Shown one piece after another: positions 35,223-46,840 of a stretch of 64,000 nucleotides of DNA (within the stretch, counting starts at the first letter, position 1; each line of letters opens with the position of its first letter). A program made the translations under genes and the position numbers. The notes below the pieces were generated by a model, which was given only the letters and a program-made list of their open reading frames with translations, had not been told where the DNA came from and ran no database searches. This DNA is from Tetrastigma voinierianum. Lineage: Eukaryota; Streptophyta; Magnoliopsida; Vitales; Vitaceae. The stretch is from contig JAEQBH010000734.1 of NCBI GenBank assembly GCA_016808115.1, positions 806,001-870,000 on the forward strand, read 5' to 3'.

Positions 35223-36898
35223 AGAGGGGGCCTTTTTTATCGGCACTTGGATAATAAAGGTCCCCCATGGAAGCCGAGGAGTCGCAGGGGCGAAGATTTC
35301 GCTATTATAGCGAATCACTCGCACCAAAGATTATCCTACAAAATAAAACAAAAATAAAATAATTAAAAATAAAAATAAAATAAAATAAAAATAAAAATAA
35401 AATACAACGAATATTTCAAAAACAAAAAAAAAGGTTTTGATTAAAAACTAAAATAAATAAAAATGCTAAAAATAAAATAACTCAAAATTGATCAAAAAAA
35501 GAAAATCAAAATTTTGAGTTGCGGTTTTGTCTCAATTGAGACCAAACCAACTCAGTGGCTGGAATGTCGGTCATGGAGGATCAAGGAGGGAAATCTCCTC
35601 CTCTTCGCACGGCTAACAAAGATAGGCCTTGACTCGTCGCTCAAGTAACCTTAATATTTTCTTGTCTTTCGAGTTGAGAAGGTCAACTGAACCATTGAAG
35701 TATGCTTAGTGGATGATAAATGGGCCCGTCCAACACGATATAAGCTTGCCCGGAATTAGATGGAGTTTGGAATCATACAGGAGGACTTGATCCCCCTGAT
35801 TGAAATTCTTGCGAGTTATCATCTGATCATGTCATTTTCCATCCCTCCTTTGTGTCTCAGTTCGTACAGGCATCATTCGTAGTTCCTCCAACTCATTGAG
35901 ATCAAGGAATCTTTTGAGCCCAACCCTACTTAAATCCATGTTCAGCTTCTTGATTGCCCACCATGCTTTGTACTCGATTTCCACTAGAAGATGGCATGCC
36001 TTTCCATACACCAAACGGTAAGGGGACATTCCAAGAATTGTCTTGAAAGCTGTTATGTAGGCCCACAGTGAATCAAGTAAATTGAGGGACCAATATTTTC
36101 TGTTGTTGTTCACCACCTTCATTAAAATGGTTTTTATCTCCCCGTTGGCAAGCTCTACTTGACCTCTTGTTTGAGGGTGGTAAGGGGTAGCCACTTTGTG
36201 TATAACACCATATTTAGCCATGAGGTTTTCGAAAGGTTTGTTACAAAAGTGTGAACCCCCAACACTAATAATGGCTTCGTGAATTCCCAAACTCGGGAAA
36301 AGAGGTTTTCTTTTCAAGAATTTAAGCACACCCCGTGGTCATTGGTTTTGTGGGATTGCCTAAACCCATTTAGATACATAGTCTACCCCCACCAATATGG
36401 CATGTCCATAAGAAGCCTGGGAAAGGTCCTGATGAAATCGATGCCCCAAACATCAAATAGTCACTTACTCAAATTGGGTTTAGGGGCATCATATGTCAGC
36501 GAGATTACCTCCGAGCCTTTGGCATCTATCACAATTTAGCACATTCGGGTGAGCTTTAAAAAGAGAAGCAGAAACTGCATCGCAAAGACCTTCATTGTTG
36601 TCTTCTCGAAGCAGTGACCAATTACTAAAAGTATCTCTCATGGCAAGAAGGCTAGAATTCCCCGTTGCTCTTCTTCTAGCAATAATAATTTAAATTATCT
36701 TATCTCGTGACAATATTTAAACAAGAAAGGTTCTTCTCCCAATACGAATGACCTTCGCTAAGAAATACTTCCTATCTTGTTCTTTCCAATCAGCTGGAAT
36801 TTCTCCTGTTGCTAGGAAATTGGCAATATGAGCATACTAGGGAGCATTCTCCAACTGCATTAGAGATTCTCCAGGAAATTCATCGTTGATTGGGGGGC
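35223..36898 (-). pseudogene. E5 integrase, copy 1 (best preserved)
   Basis: The clean frame 35832-36329 reads GGSHFCNKPFENLMAKYGVI, then VATPYHPQTRGQVELANGEI with the glutamate of the DDE triad, TILGMSPYRLVYGKACHL and EYKAWWAIKKLNMDL. The upstream part (36330-36898) covers the first aspartate region and zinc-binding part but is frameshifted. Downstream come a stop, the A-rich spacer (35337-35480), and then the start of copy 2. E6 inserted at 36899 with GGGGC next to it. Confidence 0.87.
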
Positions 36899-38185
36899 TG
36901 ATTAGTGCCCAAAAAGTGCTATTTTGAGCCCTATTTATTATAGGTTTTGAGTGCTTTTTGTGTACTAATCATGCTAATTAACCCGATTTGCACATTAAGG
37001 TCCCTACTATTTTAATGATCGATTTTGTAAGTACCTTGCGCTTTTACGAGCCACTTATGCCCAATTGTTGAGTCGATGCAAGTGACTAAGAATTCAAGTC
37101 AACCTCAATATCATAGACCAAAGATCGAAGGAAAGAATAGCAAAATGTTAAGAAAAAACACCACTGCATGAAAGCCCCTACGGCACTGCTCCCAGCCTCC
37201 AAAGACTGCCTCCCGTTACCCCGTTCAAGCCACGCTACACCTCGTTTGCTTTGCTTTGGTTTTTTCCATTTTACCCCGTAATAACCTTCCGATTTTGGTT
37301 TTTTTGTAACTTCCCCACACCGAGCATCTATATAAGTCTCGCTTGTACAAATCACCGTACTGAATTTCTGATATACGTGCTGGGAGGCGCTCCCTGCCTT
37401 CCTTTCCTTTTCTTTCCTTTATTTTCCATTTTCCTGCTGCCAAACACCTCCGAGGATGACAACCTAAAGATGTTCGGTCAGACCTCTTCCTCCTTGGAAG
37501 AGGACGGTCATATTAGGTGTGGAGGTAACTCACGGTTCCCCTGTTTTTAACACACGATTTATGGTTGTTTGTGTCTCGGTCTCACTTAGGTTAAAAATCT
37601 CTTAAGCATGCTCTCTTTAATGTGTATTTGGCAAGCTTTTTGGGTTCAATGGATACTTTCACTAGATCCATTGAGGCTCAGTTAGTTGTCTCATGCTAGT
37701 TATCGTGGAGTAGGGTTTTAGAGATGTGTTTTCACTGTTAGGGACATTTATGCCCATTTAAATGCTATGTTTCAAAAGGGAAAATCATAGGGTTTAGTTT
37801 TTAAAGCTAAATGAAGATCCGGTTCAGGAAATGACTATATGTCATCCTCCCCAACTCGAGGAAAAAATACCCGGGGACATGTGGTTACCTTAAAACCCTA
37901 AACCAGTGGCCTAACACTTCAAGGGGTTCTATTTTACAGTTTTTTTCTTGTTTTAGCTTCCAGTCAAATAATCTAAAACTCCCCCCTGCTTAACTAAACC
38001 TTAAAAATCCAAATTTAATTCACCAATTTTTGCCTTCATTATTAGTCATTTGTACGAAGAAAACCCATCCCTGTGTTCGACCCTAGATTCACTATAATCG
38101 CAAAGAGTTTGACTACTTTATAGTGAGGAGGAATTTAGGAATATAAATTTTGTTGATTCCGCTCACCCTACCGTGGCACGAATCA
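36899..38185 (+). repeat. E6 5' LTR
   Basis: 1287 bp, TGATTAGTGCCC to GGCACGAATCA, one of the least damaged LTRs in the window. TATATAA at 37329-37335. It lacks the dense TTTCGC cluster of the E2 type. The left flank is E5 integrase. Confidence 0.92.
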
Positions 38186-38187
38186 AA

Positions 38188-38205
38188 TGGCGCCGTTGCC
38201 GGGGA
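38188..38205 (+). other. E6 primer-binding site, tRNA-Asp (perfect)
   Basis: TGGCGCCGTTGCCGGGGA, exactly complementary to the plant tRNA-Asp 3' end, two bases after the LTR. It is the only undamaged primer site in the window. Confidence 0.95.
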
Positions 38206-38262
38206 TGGTGCCTTAGTGCATTTGACGAGATGTGGAACACTTGTGATCCTCATCACAAGTTG

Positions 38263-39723
38263 ATTAGTGCCCAAAAAGTGCAATTTTGAACCCTATTTAT
38301 TATAGGTTTTGAGTGCTTTTTGTGTACTAAACATGCTAATTAACCCGATTTACGATTACGTCCCTAATATCCTAATGATCGCATTTTGTGGCAATTTTGC
38401 GCCAGGAGATAATCATGCCAAAAGTGTTGAGTCGATCCAAACACGAAAAGATTTAAGTCAAACTCAACATCATATATCGTGAGATTGTGAAGGAAAGAAG
38501 AGAAGAAAATGGAAGAAAATGAAGCAGAAGAAATTGGATGGTAGTTGAAGCAGAACAATGACCAATGAACAAAGAGTCAGAGAAACCCGTTGATTTCGCT
38601 AAAGTTAATAAATGCACCGCCTAAATGAAATTTGATGCCTCATGCTTTGTGAATTAATGCAACCGACTTCAATTCTTGGTGTATTACTCTTTTGTCCATT
38701 AACTAGCCTAGTTGTTAGGTTTTTCGGTATTACTACCTTGAGGAGGCCTATAAGCCCCTTGTTTTGGTAACCTAAGCAACGACCAAGCACGCCTGAGAAT
38801 AATTTTGTAAGTTTTTATTTTTGTAAATAAAGTCTTTTATTTTTAGTTTTGTTTTTCTTTCTCTTCTCTCTCCTCCTCTTTCTCCTTTCGTTGCCAAACA
38901 CCCTCCAAGGATGACAACTTGAGGATGAGCTTGCTTAAAACCACTTCTTCAAGTAAAGGCCGTCGGTGAGATCTTTAGGTTACTGTGGTTCCCCCCAAGT
39001 CATGTGCGTAGTATTTATGGTCTCTTATACTCAAAACTTAGTTGCATAACATGGGATGCTATTGTCTCGCCAATACTCTCCATGCTTTAGGTCCAAAGTG
39101 TCGCGAGAGATGCACTGTGTCTCTTAGATGGTCCTTACTACCTCCGAGGCAATATTTACATGTTGTGGTTCTTCAAATTGGGGGTTAAATAACATTTACG
39201 CTATTGTTTTGGCCATACTCTCCATGCTTTAGAATTACCGTGTCAAAGTATGTAATCGTTATTTTTAGATGGTCTTTACGAGCCTCAAAGAATGATAATG
39301 GAATGTTAGGGTTTTAACTAAAAAGGGGCCATAACTGCATCCTGTGTTGACTCAAATAGGAGTTGTTTTTCAACCCGGGGAGCTCTTAGTTAGCCTAGGA
39401 TCTTAAAATCAGTGGCCTACTGCTTCAAGAAGTTCTCTTTTTCTTATTTTTCTTGATTTTATTTTCAGTTGCAAACCAGCCACTTAACTTTCTCTCTGCC
39501 TTACAATATTAAGCTTAAACTACTCACACTGCTTTCACAAAACCCAAAAATCCAAATTTAATTCACCGCTCTTGATTTCACTCAAATCATTTGTGTACGA
39601 AGAAAACCCATCCTCGTGTTCACCTTTAGATCACTATACTGCAAAGAGCTTGACTACTAAGCAAAGAGGAACTTAGGTATATAAATATTGTTGATTCAGC
39701 TCAGCCTACTATGGCACGAATCA
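38263..39723 (+). repeat. E7: solo LTR, mosaic type, with perfect target duplication
   Basis: 1461 bp from TGATTAGTGCCC to GGCACGAATCA, flanked on both sides by CAAGT (38258-38262 and 39724-39728). No internal sequence remains, so it is a solo LTR left by LTR-LTR recombination, inserted 57 bp after the E6 primer site. Its outer parts resemble the E6 LTR and its middle resembles the E2 LTR. The TATA region is degraded to CCTATAAGCCCC (38747-38758). Confidence 0.92.
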
Positions 39724-39728
39724 CAAGT

Positions 39729-40045
39729 ATTGGTGAATTTATTTTATATTACAGTCATTTTTTTTATTTATTTACCACTCGTAAAAAATAAATAAAAAAT
39801 AAAAAAAAATTTCCAAGTAGATCGTTGGTGTTGTCTTGTGTGCCTTATTTCTAATGGCAGATTGAAATATCAGTGGGTTAAAAATTCTGAAGGCAAAGGT
39901 CACATGTGCCCGGGGCAAAATTGAGAGAAAATGAACCCACATGAAGAGCAATACAAATAAGGAGGGTAATCCTAGAGCTATAATGACACGAGGGATTACA
40001 TGAACTCCATGGCAAAGGGCAACAACCTCAAAGAGAAATCCAAAC
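39729..40045 (+). other. E6 leader, second part
   Basis: Continues the leader after E7; ATTGGTGAATTT matches the E3 leader after its ATCACAAGT. It contains an A-rich run (39786-39810) and an ATG at 39930 (MNPHEEQYK) that soon stops. It ends at the E8 insertion site CCTAG (40046-40050). Confidence 0.6.
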
Positions 40046-40050
40046 CCTAG

Positions 40051-41679
40051 TGATTAAGTACCCAAAAGTATTTTGAGCCCTATTTCGTATAGGTTTTGAG
40101 TGCTTTTGCGCATCTATCATGCCACTATACCAATTGAAGTGTTCAGTGTTCTTAGTATCACTTATGTCGCTTAGAGGTTATTTTTTGGTTGCTTTAGGTT
40201 TTCGCGTGACTTCGAGTTCAATATCGAGACATATGCTAAAACCATGAAGATTGAACCCATTCATCAGCCATCAAATGCACTCAAAAATCAAAGAAAGAAT
40301 GAAGCGCAAAGTGATAAAAGTTGCAAAGAGGCCACGCAGTTGAGATCAACAATTTGCAGAAATTTTCATGATTGCGAAATTTCGCTGGATTACAAAATTT
40401 CAATCATAGCGAAAATTTCGCAATCCTAACGAAATTGTGAAATTTCGCTAGACCTAAAAATTTCGCTAACCACTCGTTCCTAGCTTAAAAAATGCAAATA
40501 TTATCACCTAAAATTTCGCTAGTTAGAGGCCTCCCGCTAGCTAGCTTAAATTGCCAGCTGCCTAGCGAAATTATCTGATTTCATGATCTCTCGTGCACTC
40601 GCTTATCTAGCGAATTTTACGTCTAGCGAAATTTTCGCCGCTTAGCGAATTTTCGCGCTCTCTAGCTTAAATTGGCCTAGCGAAATTGTCTCAGCTTTAT
40701 CATCCTTTTGTAATTAATGCAAACCGATCATATTTTGGTGTATTACTTTGTCCCTTATTTTAGCCAAAATGTTAGTTTATTGTAGTTTCACACATTGGGT
40801 GGTCTATATAAACCCCCTTAGTTTTTGTAACCCTAAGCAAGCTAACTTGGGAGACAATCTTTTGGCACAAATTTTCACTTTATGTAAATATCTTCGAAGC
40901 TTTCACTTAGTTTTTGGTTTTCTTATTCTCTCCTCCTCTTTCTATTTAGGCTGCCAAACAACCCTCTCGGGAGGATGACAACTCAAGAGATGCTCAAGGT
41001 TTCCTTTTCTTTGGAAAGAGGAAGGTAGCTAGCTTGGTTGTGGGCGCCATGCTGTCCTCATGTGTTGAATGCCATGTGCATCGTATTTATGGTCTTCATC
41101 TTCTCAAATTAGTTGAATATCATTTAATGTCATTAATTCGCTAATACTTACCATGCGTAGGGATATTAAGATTACTTATTAGTTGTATGCACCGTGGTTT
41201 TTAGATGGCCTCATTTGTTTTCACCGAAATGATGTTGAATGTTAGGTTTAAATTGGAAAGGGGCTGTAGATGATGCTACCCGTGTTGACTCAAATAGGAG
41301 TCATTCTAGTGGTTAGGTTTAAGGTTAAACAAAGATCCTAAGTATGGCTTGACTATAGGTTGCTTGTCATAATGCGAGGATAAAACCCGAGGACACTTGT
41401 TTGCCCTATGTTATCAAGTTAGTGACCTAAATCTTCAAAGTCTTTCACACATCACTTTCACTTACGCTATTCGCCAAACCACTACATCGCTTTTGAAACA
41501 AATCCAAAAATCCAAATAGAAAGTTACCTTTTCACACTTATGCAAATCATTCCTATGATGAAAACCCATCCCCGTGTTCGACCCTAGACCGCTATACTGC
41601 AGTAGCTTGACTACGGAAGTAGGAGGAACTTAGGATATAAATTTTGTTGATTCCGCTCAACCTACTATGGCACGAATCA
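40051..41679 (+). repeat. E8 5' LTR
   Basis: Starts TGATTAAGTACC and ends GGCACGAATCA. TTTCGC/GCGAAA words are dense at 40370-40690. The TATA box TATATAA is at 40805-40811, with a CT-rich stretch after it. Confidence 0.92.
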
Positions 41680-41680
41680 A

Positions 41681-41701
41681 ATGCGCTGCTGTCGGATGGT
41701 G
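41681..41701 (+). other. E8 primer-binding site, degenerate tRNA-Asp type
   Basis: ATGCGCTGCTGTCGGATGG in the position of the site; it keeps GCGC and TGTCGG but has lost several bases. As it stands it would prime poorly, if the sequence is correct. Confidence 0.65.
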
Positions 41702-41997
41702 CCAACCACGCTTGATGAGTTGGAAGTGCAATTTCTGTGATCAACATCACGCGGCTGCAACCTTAACTTCTTTGTAATCCAATAACTCCGCAAGTGTTCA
41801 TCATTTCGCTAAAGAACTCCACTGCTTTTGTTTTATACACGCTTTTATTTTAGCTAACACAACCCTTTTGCAAGTCAGATTTTTGTGCTCTTTTTGTGTC
41901 TCACTTGTGTAACACAGAGGCAAGATCGGGACAAGAGAGGAATAACAGTAGATTACAAAGGATCAAGACAATTCAAATAAGACACATAGTGAAAAAC

Positions 41998-43450
41998 ATG
42001 GATCCTTGTCAAGAACAAGCAGAGTCGCAAGGCCCCAATGAATCCAACCGCACATAGGTCGATGAGGGATCACATCCACCCCTCCTGTGTGGTTAAGGCC
42101 CCTCGCATCATACCTCCCGCCGAAGAAGCAGCAGTGAGGCCTTACTTGGTACTCTTCTCCCCATATGTTATCATGAGATGGAAAATGAAAATCCATACAC
42201 ACATATAAGGGATTTTGAGGAAGTTTGCACTACCTTAAGGAAGGTATGATTGACATGGATTTGCTAAAGCCGAAAGCATTTCCATCGAATTCTAAAGGAC
42301 AAGGCCAAGATTCGCTCAACTCACCGAGGCCTAGAACCATAAGAAATTACCGAAGGCAGCAAGTGTGCTTTTAAAAATTCTTCGCTCATAAGACCAAATA
42401 ATTTAAAGAGACAACTTGTTTTTGGTGTACCAAAATGGTGAGAGGTTTTATCGCCGTTGGGAGATTTATGGAGACCATCGCTGCATGCCCACACCATGGG
42501 TTTGATACAGGATGCTGCAAAACCATTTCTATGGTGGTATGTCTCCGCCATGAGGCGCCTTGGAAACCATGTGTGGAGGAGACTTTCTAAGTAAGCATCC
42601 TGACGAAGCCATGGATTTTTTAAATTATGTAGCTGAAACTTCTAAGGGTTGGGATGAGCCAAACCCTAGGGAAATGGAAACAATGAGGCCCTCAGCCAAC
42701 CCTAGGGGAGGGATTTATACACTGCCAGAGGACATAGAAATGAAAGCTAGAATTTCAACCTTAGCTAGGAAGGTAGAGGAGCTTGAAGGAAAAAGGCTCC
42801 ATGAAGTGCAAAAGTAAAGTGATCTAAAATCCTCCTATCAAGCCAATCCCCGCACCACCCTCCAATCCTTCCAGACATTCGTGAGGAACTGTCCTATGGC
42901 CCCTTCAATGAAGGATTTGATGTCGAATGTGCAACATCGACAATACAAGCCACCACAACCCAATGCCCCATATGGAAATACCTACACCCACCGATAATCA
43001 CCCTAATCCTTCCCGAAGCCCACTCCCCTCGCCTATGTACCTCCGTGTGCCAAAACCACAGCCTTGTTCCCAATATCGAACCACAACCACCACTATCCTC
43101 ACTGTGGAACAAGCCATTTTAAATTTGAGTAAGGTGGTAGGCAACTTTGTGGAAGAGCAAAGGAATTAATGCAATCGGGTACAAAGGATTGATACTCAGA
43201 AAGTACACCGAACAAGAATAGATGGGCTAGAGAGCAACCTGAACCAGAAAATTGATAACCTACGACTAATCACCAAGACAACAAGGTCGGAGGCATAAGA
43301 AAGAGTGGAAGGTTCCTCTCCCAAACAAAGGCAAACCCAAAGGGAATCCATAAGGTGTGATCATCCAACAATCTCAGGAATGGATGAGGTGAAGGCCATA
43401 ATCATCCCGAGGGAGCGGGAAAAGCAGTTGATCACCCCATGCCCAAACCC
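41998..43450 (+). pseudogene. E8 gag (frameshifted)
   Basis: Starts MDPCQEQAESQGPNES at 41998, comparable to MDP of E2 and E10. The core is frameshifted (MENENPYTHI near 42178; YQNGERFYRRWE near 42430). The clean frame 42560-42817 reads METMCGGDFLSKHPDEAMDF and continues into DIEMKARISTLARKVEELEG, a likely coiled coil. No zinc knuckle can be read. Confidence 0.82.
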
Positions 43451-43524
43451 GTTGAAGAAACCAGAATGTGAGAAGAATTGAGCCATAACACATTTTCTCG
43501 AAGGAGGATTCAACAGCTAATCGC

Positions 43525-44421
43525 ATGCCACCTCCATTTCCACAGGCACTTAGAAGCAAGAAGAAGGCATCCCAGCAGGCAGGTATCTTAGAAGTCCTAA
43601 GACAGGTGAAGGTCAACATACCTCTTTTGGACATAATCAAACAAGTGCCTGCCTATGCAAAATTTTTGAAAGATCTTTGCACAATTAAGAAGGGATTAGG
43701 TATTGAGAAAAAGGCATTTCTCACTGAACAAGCCGCGCTGTAATCCAGCAAGAACCCCAGCCAAATACAGGATCCAGATCTCCACAATTTCTTCTGACAT
43801 TGTGGGAATTGTATAGACAAGTCATTGCTTGATTTAGGAGCCAGGAACTCCATCGGCCGTATTCTATGTACAAGCAAAGTGGCTCGGGTGAACTTAAACC
43901 TACTAACATCACACTATCATCAGCTTCCATAGACGTTGAAAATCCCTAAGGGGATAGTTGAGATGTCTTAGTAAAAATACACCCACCACCAAGGATTTTG
44001 TAGTACGGACATCGAGCCAATTCGCAAATGAACCCAATCAGTGCCAATTATCCTAGGAAGACCATTCGCCACGCCCAATGCAATCATTAATCGCTTAATG
44101 GAGTAATGCAACTTACCTTTGGTAACATGACTGAGCTGAATATATTCCATCTGGAATAACAAACACAAATCGCTAGCAAATGAAAATCACCCTCGATGAA
44201 GTTGTCAAATGGTCAGATGTGAAAGCATGGTCCAAGAATTGCAAGGAATAGTCAACTGGTGAAGAAGAGATTTTGGTCCTACCATCAACACCCACTGCAA
44301 GGCAATTGACCAAGTCAGAATCCATCAGTGAGGACCAAGTCAATAATTGGGCACCCAACACCATGGAGTCAGCCCAAGCTACTGAAGGGGTTGAGGAGAT
44401 CATTCTCCTTATCCCTCCTTG
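43525..44421 (+). pseudogene. E8 protease region joined to pol C-terminal end; RT to integrase missing
   Basis: 43525-43743 is clean and reads PFPQALRSKKKASQQAGILE, then DIIKQVPAYAKFLKDLC and EKKAFLTEQAA, the linker before protease. The retropepsin part is frameshifted but SLLDLGA is readable near 43828. GRPF..PNAII-type coding is at 44060-44095. The frame then passes through PTINTHC to EEIILLIPP-type coding and a stop at 44421, where E3 would have over 3 kb of RT and integrase. Same architecture as E2. Confidence 0.82.
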
Positions 44422-44774
44422 AGCAATTTGGTAAAATTGAGCTGATTTGGTGTTCTCACAAACCAAATTGCAGTTCAATAAATTTTGGTTTTTATTTTAA
44501 TTTAGTCAATTTCAATAATTTTAGTTATTTTTAGGAAAGTTTCAAATTAGTGCTTTTAGTAACTTTGTCTATATATTATAGTACTTTATATGTAAATTTT
44601 TAAATATAGTATTATATATTAATTTTATTATAATAATTTTTATTTCTTATATTATTAATATTTAAACTAAAATTTTGAGGTGCGTATAGATAGATATCAC
44701 TCAAATTCGGCTTATAATAGCTAAAAATTGAGGGAAAAGACCCTTCGGCTACATCGCTTGCCTATAAAGCAGAT
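44422..44774 (+). other. E8 AT-rich spacer before 3' ORF
   Basis: Begins with the GTTCTCACAAACCAAATTGCAG block shared with E2, then a very AT-rich stretch (44560-44680). No ORF. Confidence 0.6.
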
Positions 44775-46840
44775 GAGGGGCTTTGGCCTTCACACCCTTC
44801 CTTTGTTTTCCCCTCCCAAATTGGGCCGTGACTGTAGCTGAGCCCACTAGTGCCGCCTCGCCGCAGCCATCCCCGCTGTAGTCTCGCAAGATCCTGCCGT
44901 CTGCTTCAGCCGCCAGATGTGCCCCGTCTGATCACACACCACCGCCGGCACGACTGCTTGTACCGGGCCAAGCATCGCACCACGACCGATTCCTCTCGAG
45001 CCATCGCCCGCGTTCCCCGCCCATCCGTTCACCGACGCCGTGGTCACCGGCCGAGTCGCCACTACCGCCGCGCAGCCATTGTCACCCCTCACTCGTGCTC
45101 ACACTATCGGTTCCGCTTTAGCCTTGCCTCGTCTTAGCCACAGCCACCCAAATTCTTGTTCCGCTATTACAGAGCTGTGAGCTTATAGCGAGAGAGCCCC
45201 GAGTTGTCGCGTTCTATTTTAGAGGACTCATTTGTCGCCAGTAGCTTCCCGCGATCACCATACAAAGGCTTTAGTTACATTTCATCGCAGAGTCTCTTCT
45301 AGTGTTTTATTTGGATTTCAAATATGGTTCGTGATTGTAGGGTCCCGCCTTCACACACATCGATTCAAGATATTCGGGAGCGAGAGGCCCTGGGGCCTCC
45401 AGTACCATCACCGGTCCCCGAGGCAGTACCTGAGGAGCCTCAGGGGTTTCGACGATATCAGACACGGATGGGACCCCGGGCCCCGTCACCTGTACCACAG
45501 CGCAGAGCTAGGAGGGCCCGGCCCTCCAAGCGGGCCCGCACATCAGGCCCGGGTGAGTCATCCTCATCCCGGCCTCCGCCATCTCCAGCCACGCTTCTGG
45601 CCGCAGAGACCGACATCATCCCCCCGGGCCTGCCGCCCAGATCGTGAGGTCGTTGTCTGTAGGGCACCCACCCGTGGAATATCGCACTACATTCGAGGGA
45701 TTTACCAGAGTCATTCTATGACGTCCCAAATAATAGGGTCGATCCTGTGTCTGTGGATTCTATGAGGTTGATCGAGGACTATCTCCCGCTGGCCTCTACG
45801 ACCGAGACAAGATTATTACCCCCCGGTGGTGCTGCGCTTATCACTGATGACATCTCGTGGAGTGAATAGTCCGCGCGAGCTTCGCTTCTATAGATGATCG
45901 CCCCGAGTCCTCGCAGCGCGCATATTTCAAGAGCCTTTAGGCCCGCCGTATACCACCGGCCAATTTTAGAGGGTTATCGAAGCCAGCCCACCCACCATGG
46001 AGATGGTTCGTGATGATCGATCTCAGACATCACAAGGCCAAGATTCTTCAAAGGCGCCTCCCGCCTCGCATGTCGATTGACCACCCATTGAGGACCAATT
46101 GCTCTCACGGGCAAAGATTGGCATACGGGAGGGGGAGCCATCTCGGGAGGTTCTTTAACGGATCTCGCAGGGATAATTCATTCAGTCCTTCGAGCTGGTG
46201 ATGACTTTGATGCATTTCGAGGAGAAGGTCCATCTAAGAGTCTCCAACAGCCGAGTCTTCCGTCGCCGATGCCGATACTCACTTCGCCAAGCTCTCGAAA
46301 GCACTTGGCTTCCTATATTTCAGAGGAGGATTCGGCGCCCTCCGGTTCTCGCTATCGAGCCAGGTGATGACCATGCCTCGTATCTTTCTCCTCCAAAGAA
46401 TGAGACTAGGAGGAGGTTCCAGCCTGCAGGCGTATCATTCCCCACAAAGATGATAGTCATGCTCCTGAACCCGAGGTAGAGCGGAGTCCAGTTTTGCACA
46501 TGTCCCCTCCATCTCCTCCTCCACATTCTCTACATCCACTAAATACAATGATACTGGCCCATCTTACTCGGGCACACCATTCAATTCGAGTATGTTCATG
46601 CGCCGAGAGAGATAGCTGATGATGGATGCTATTTGCTCATCGCGCCACTCGTGCAGCCCAGATCGCAGGTTGACTCAGTTGTCACTCCATACCAGCGCAT
46701 TACGACTCCACCCGGGTCTTCCTGTTCCCGATCGTAGGAGAGCCTTACAAAGCACAGTGATTCGCATCATTGATGTGCTGGTCGCAGCGCTAGCACATGT
46801 ATTCCACCACCACCACAAATTTCTGAGGGGTGGTTAGGTT
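44775..46840 (+). pseudogene. E8 3' ORF (env-position protein, broken)
   Basis: GC-rich. Opens with arginine/proline/serine-rich coding (44850-45137), then 45324-45647 gives a long frame with VRDCRVPPSHTSIQDIRERE and a basic RRARRARPSKRARTSGPG stretch, which could act as a nuclear localisation signal. ESFYDV near 45709 is the counterpart of the E2 and E5 block. Frames 46198-46479 and 46619-46837 cover the tail. No membrane segment is visible, which argues against a classical envelope. Confidence 0.65.

Larger units (their letters stand above)
29559..36898 (-). mobile_element. E5: Athila-like element, 3' half (3' LTR to integrase)
   Basis: Minus-strand element inserted in the RT of E4. In its own direction, from right to left: integrase, spacer, a second copy of integrase and spacer, 3' ORF, 3' UTR, 3' LTR. 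It is cut at 36898 by E6; its gag, protease, RT and 5' LTR lie beyond the right edge. AGTCA (29554-29558) is the left target-duplication candidate. Confidence 0.85.

Noticed and set aside
38188..38205. Possible tRNA-Asp gene fragment
   Set aside because: Only the 3'-end complement (18 bp) is present, directly after an LTR; it is a primer-binding site, not a tRNA gene.
36899..39723. Tandem LTR or segmental duplication of the E6 LTR
   Set aside because: The second LTR has its own perfect CAAGT duplication and a partly different sequence, so it is an independent insertion.
44850..45137. GC-rich stretch as ribosomal DNA or a CpG island promoter
   Set aside because: No rRNA-like sequence; it is the Arg/Pro-rich start of the E8 3' ORF.
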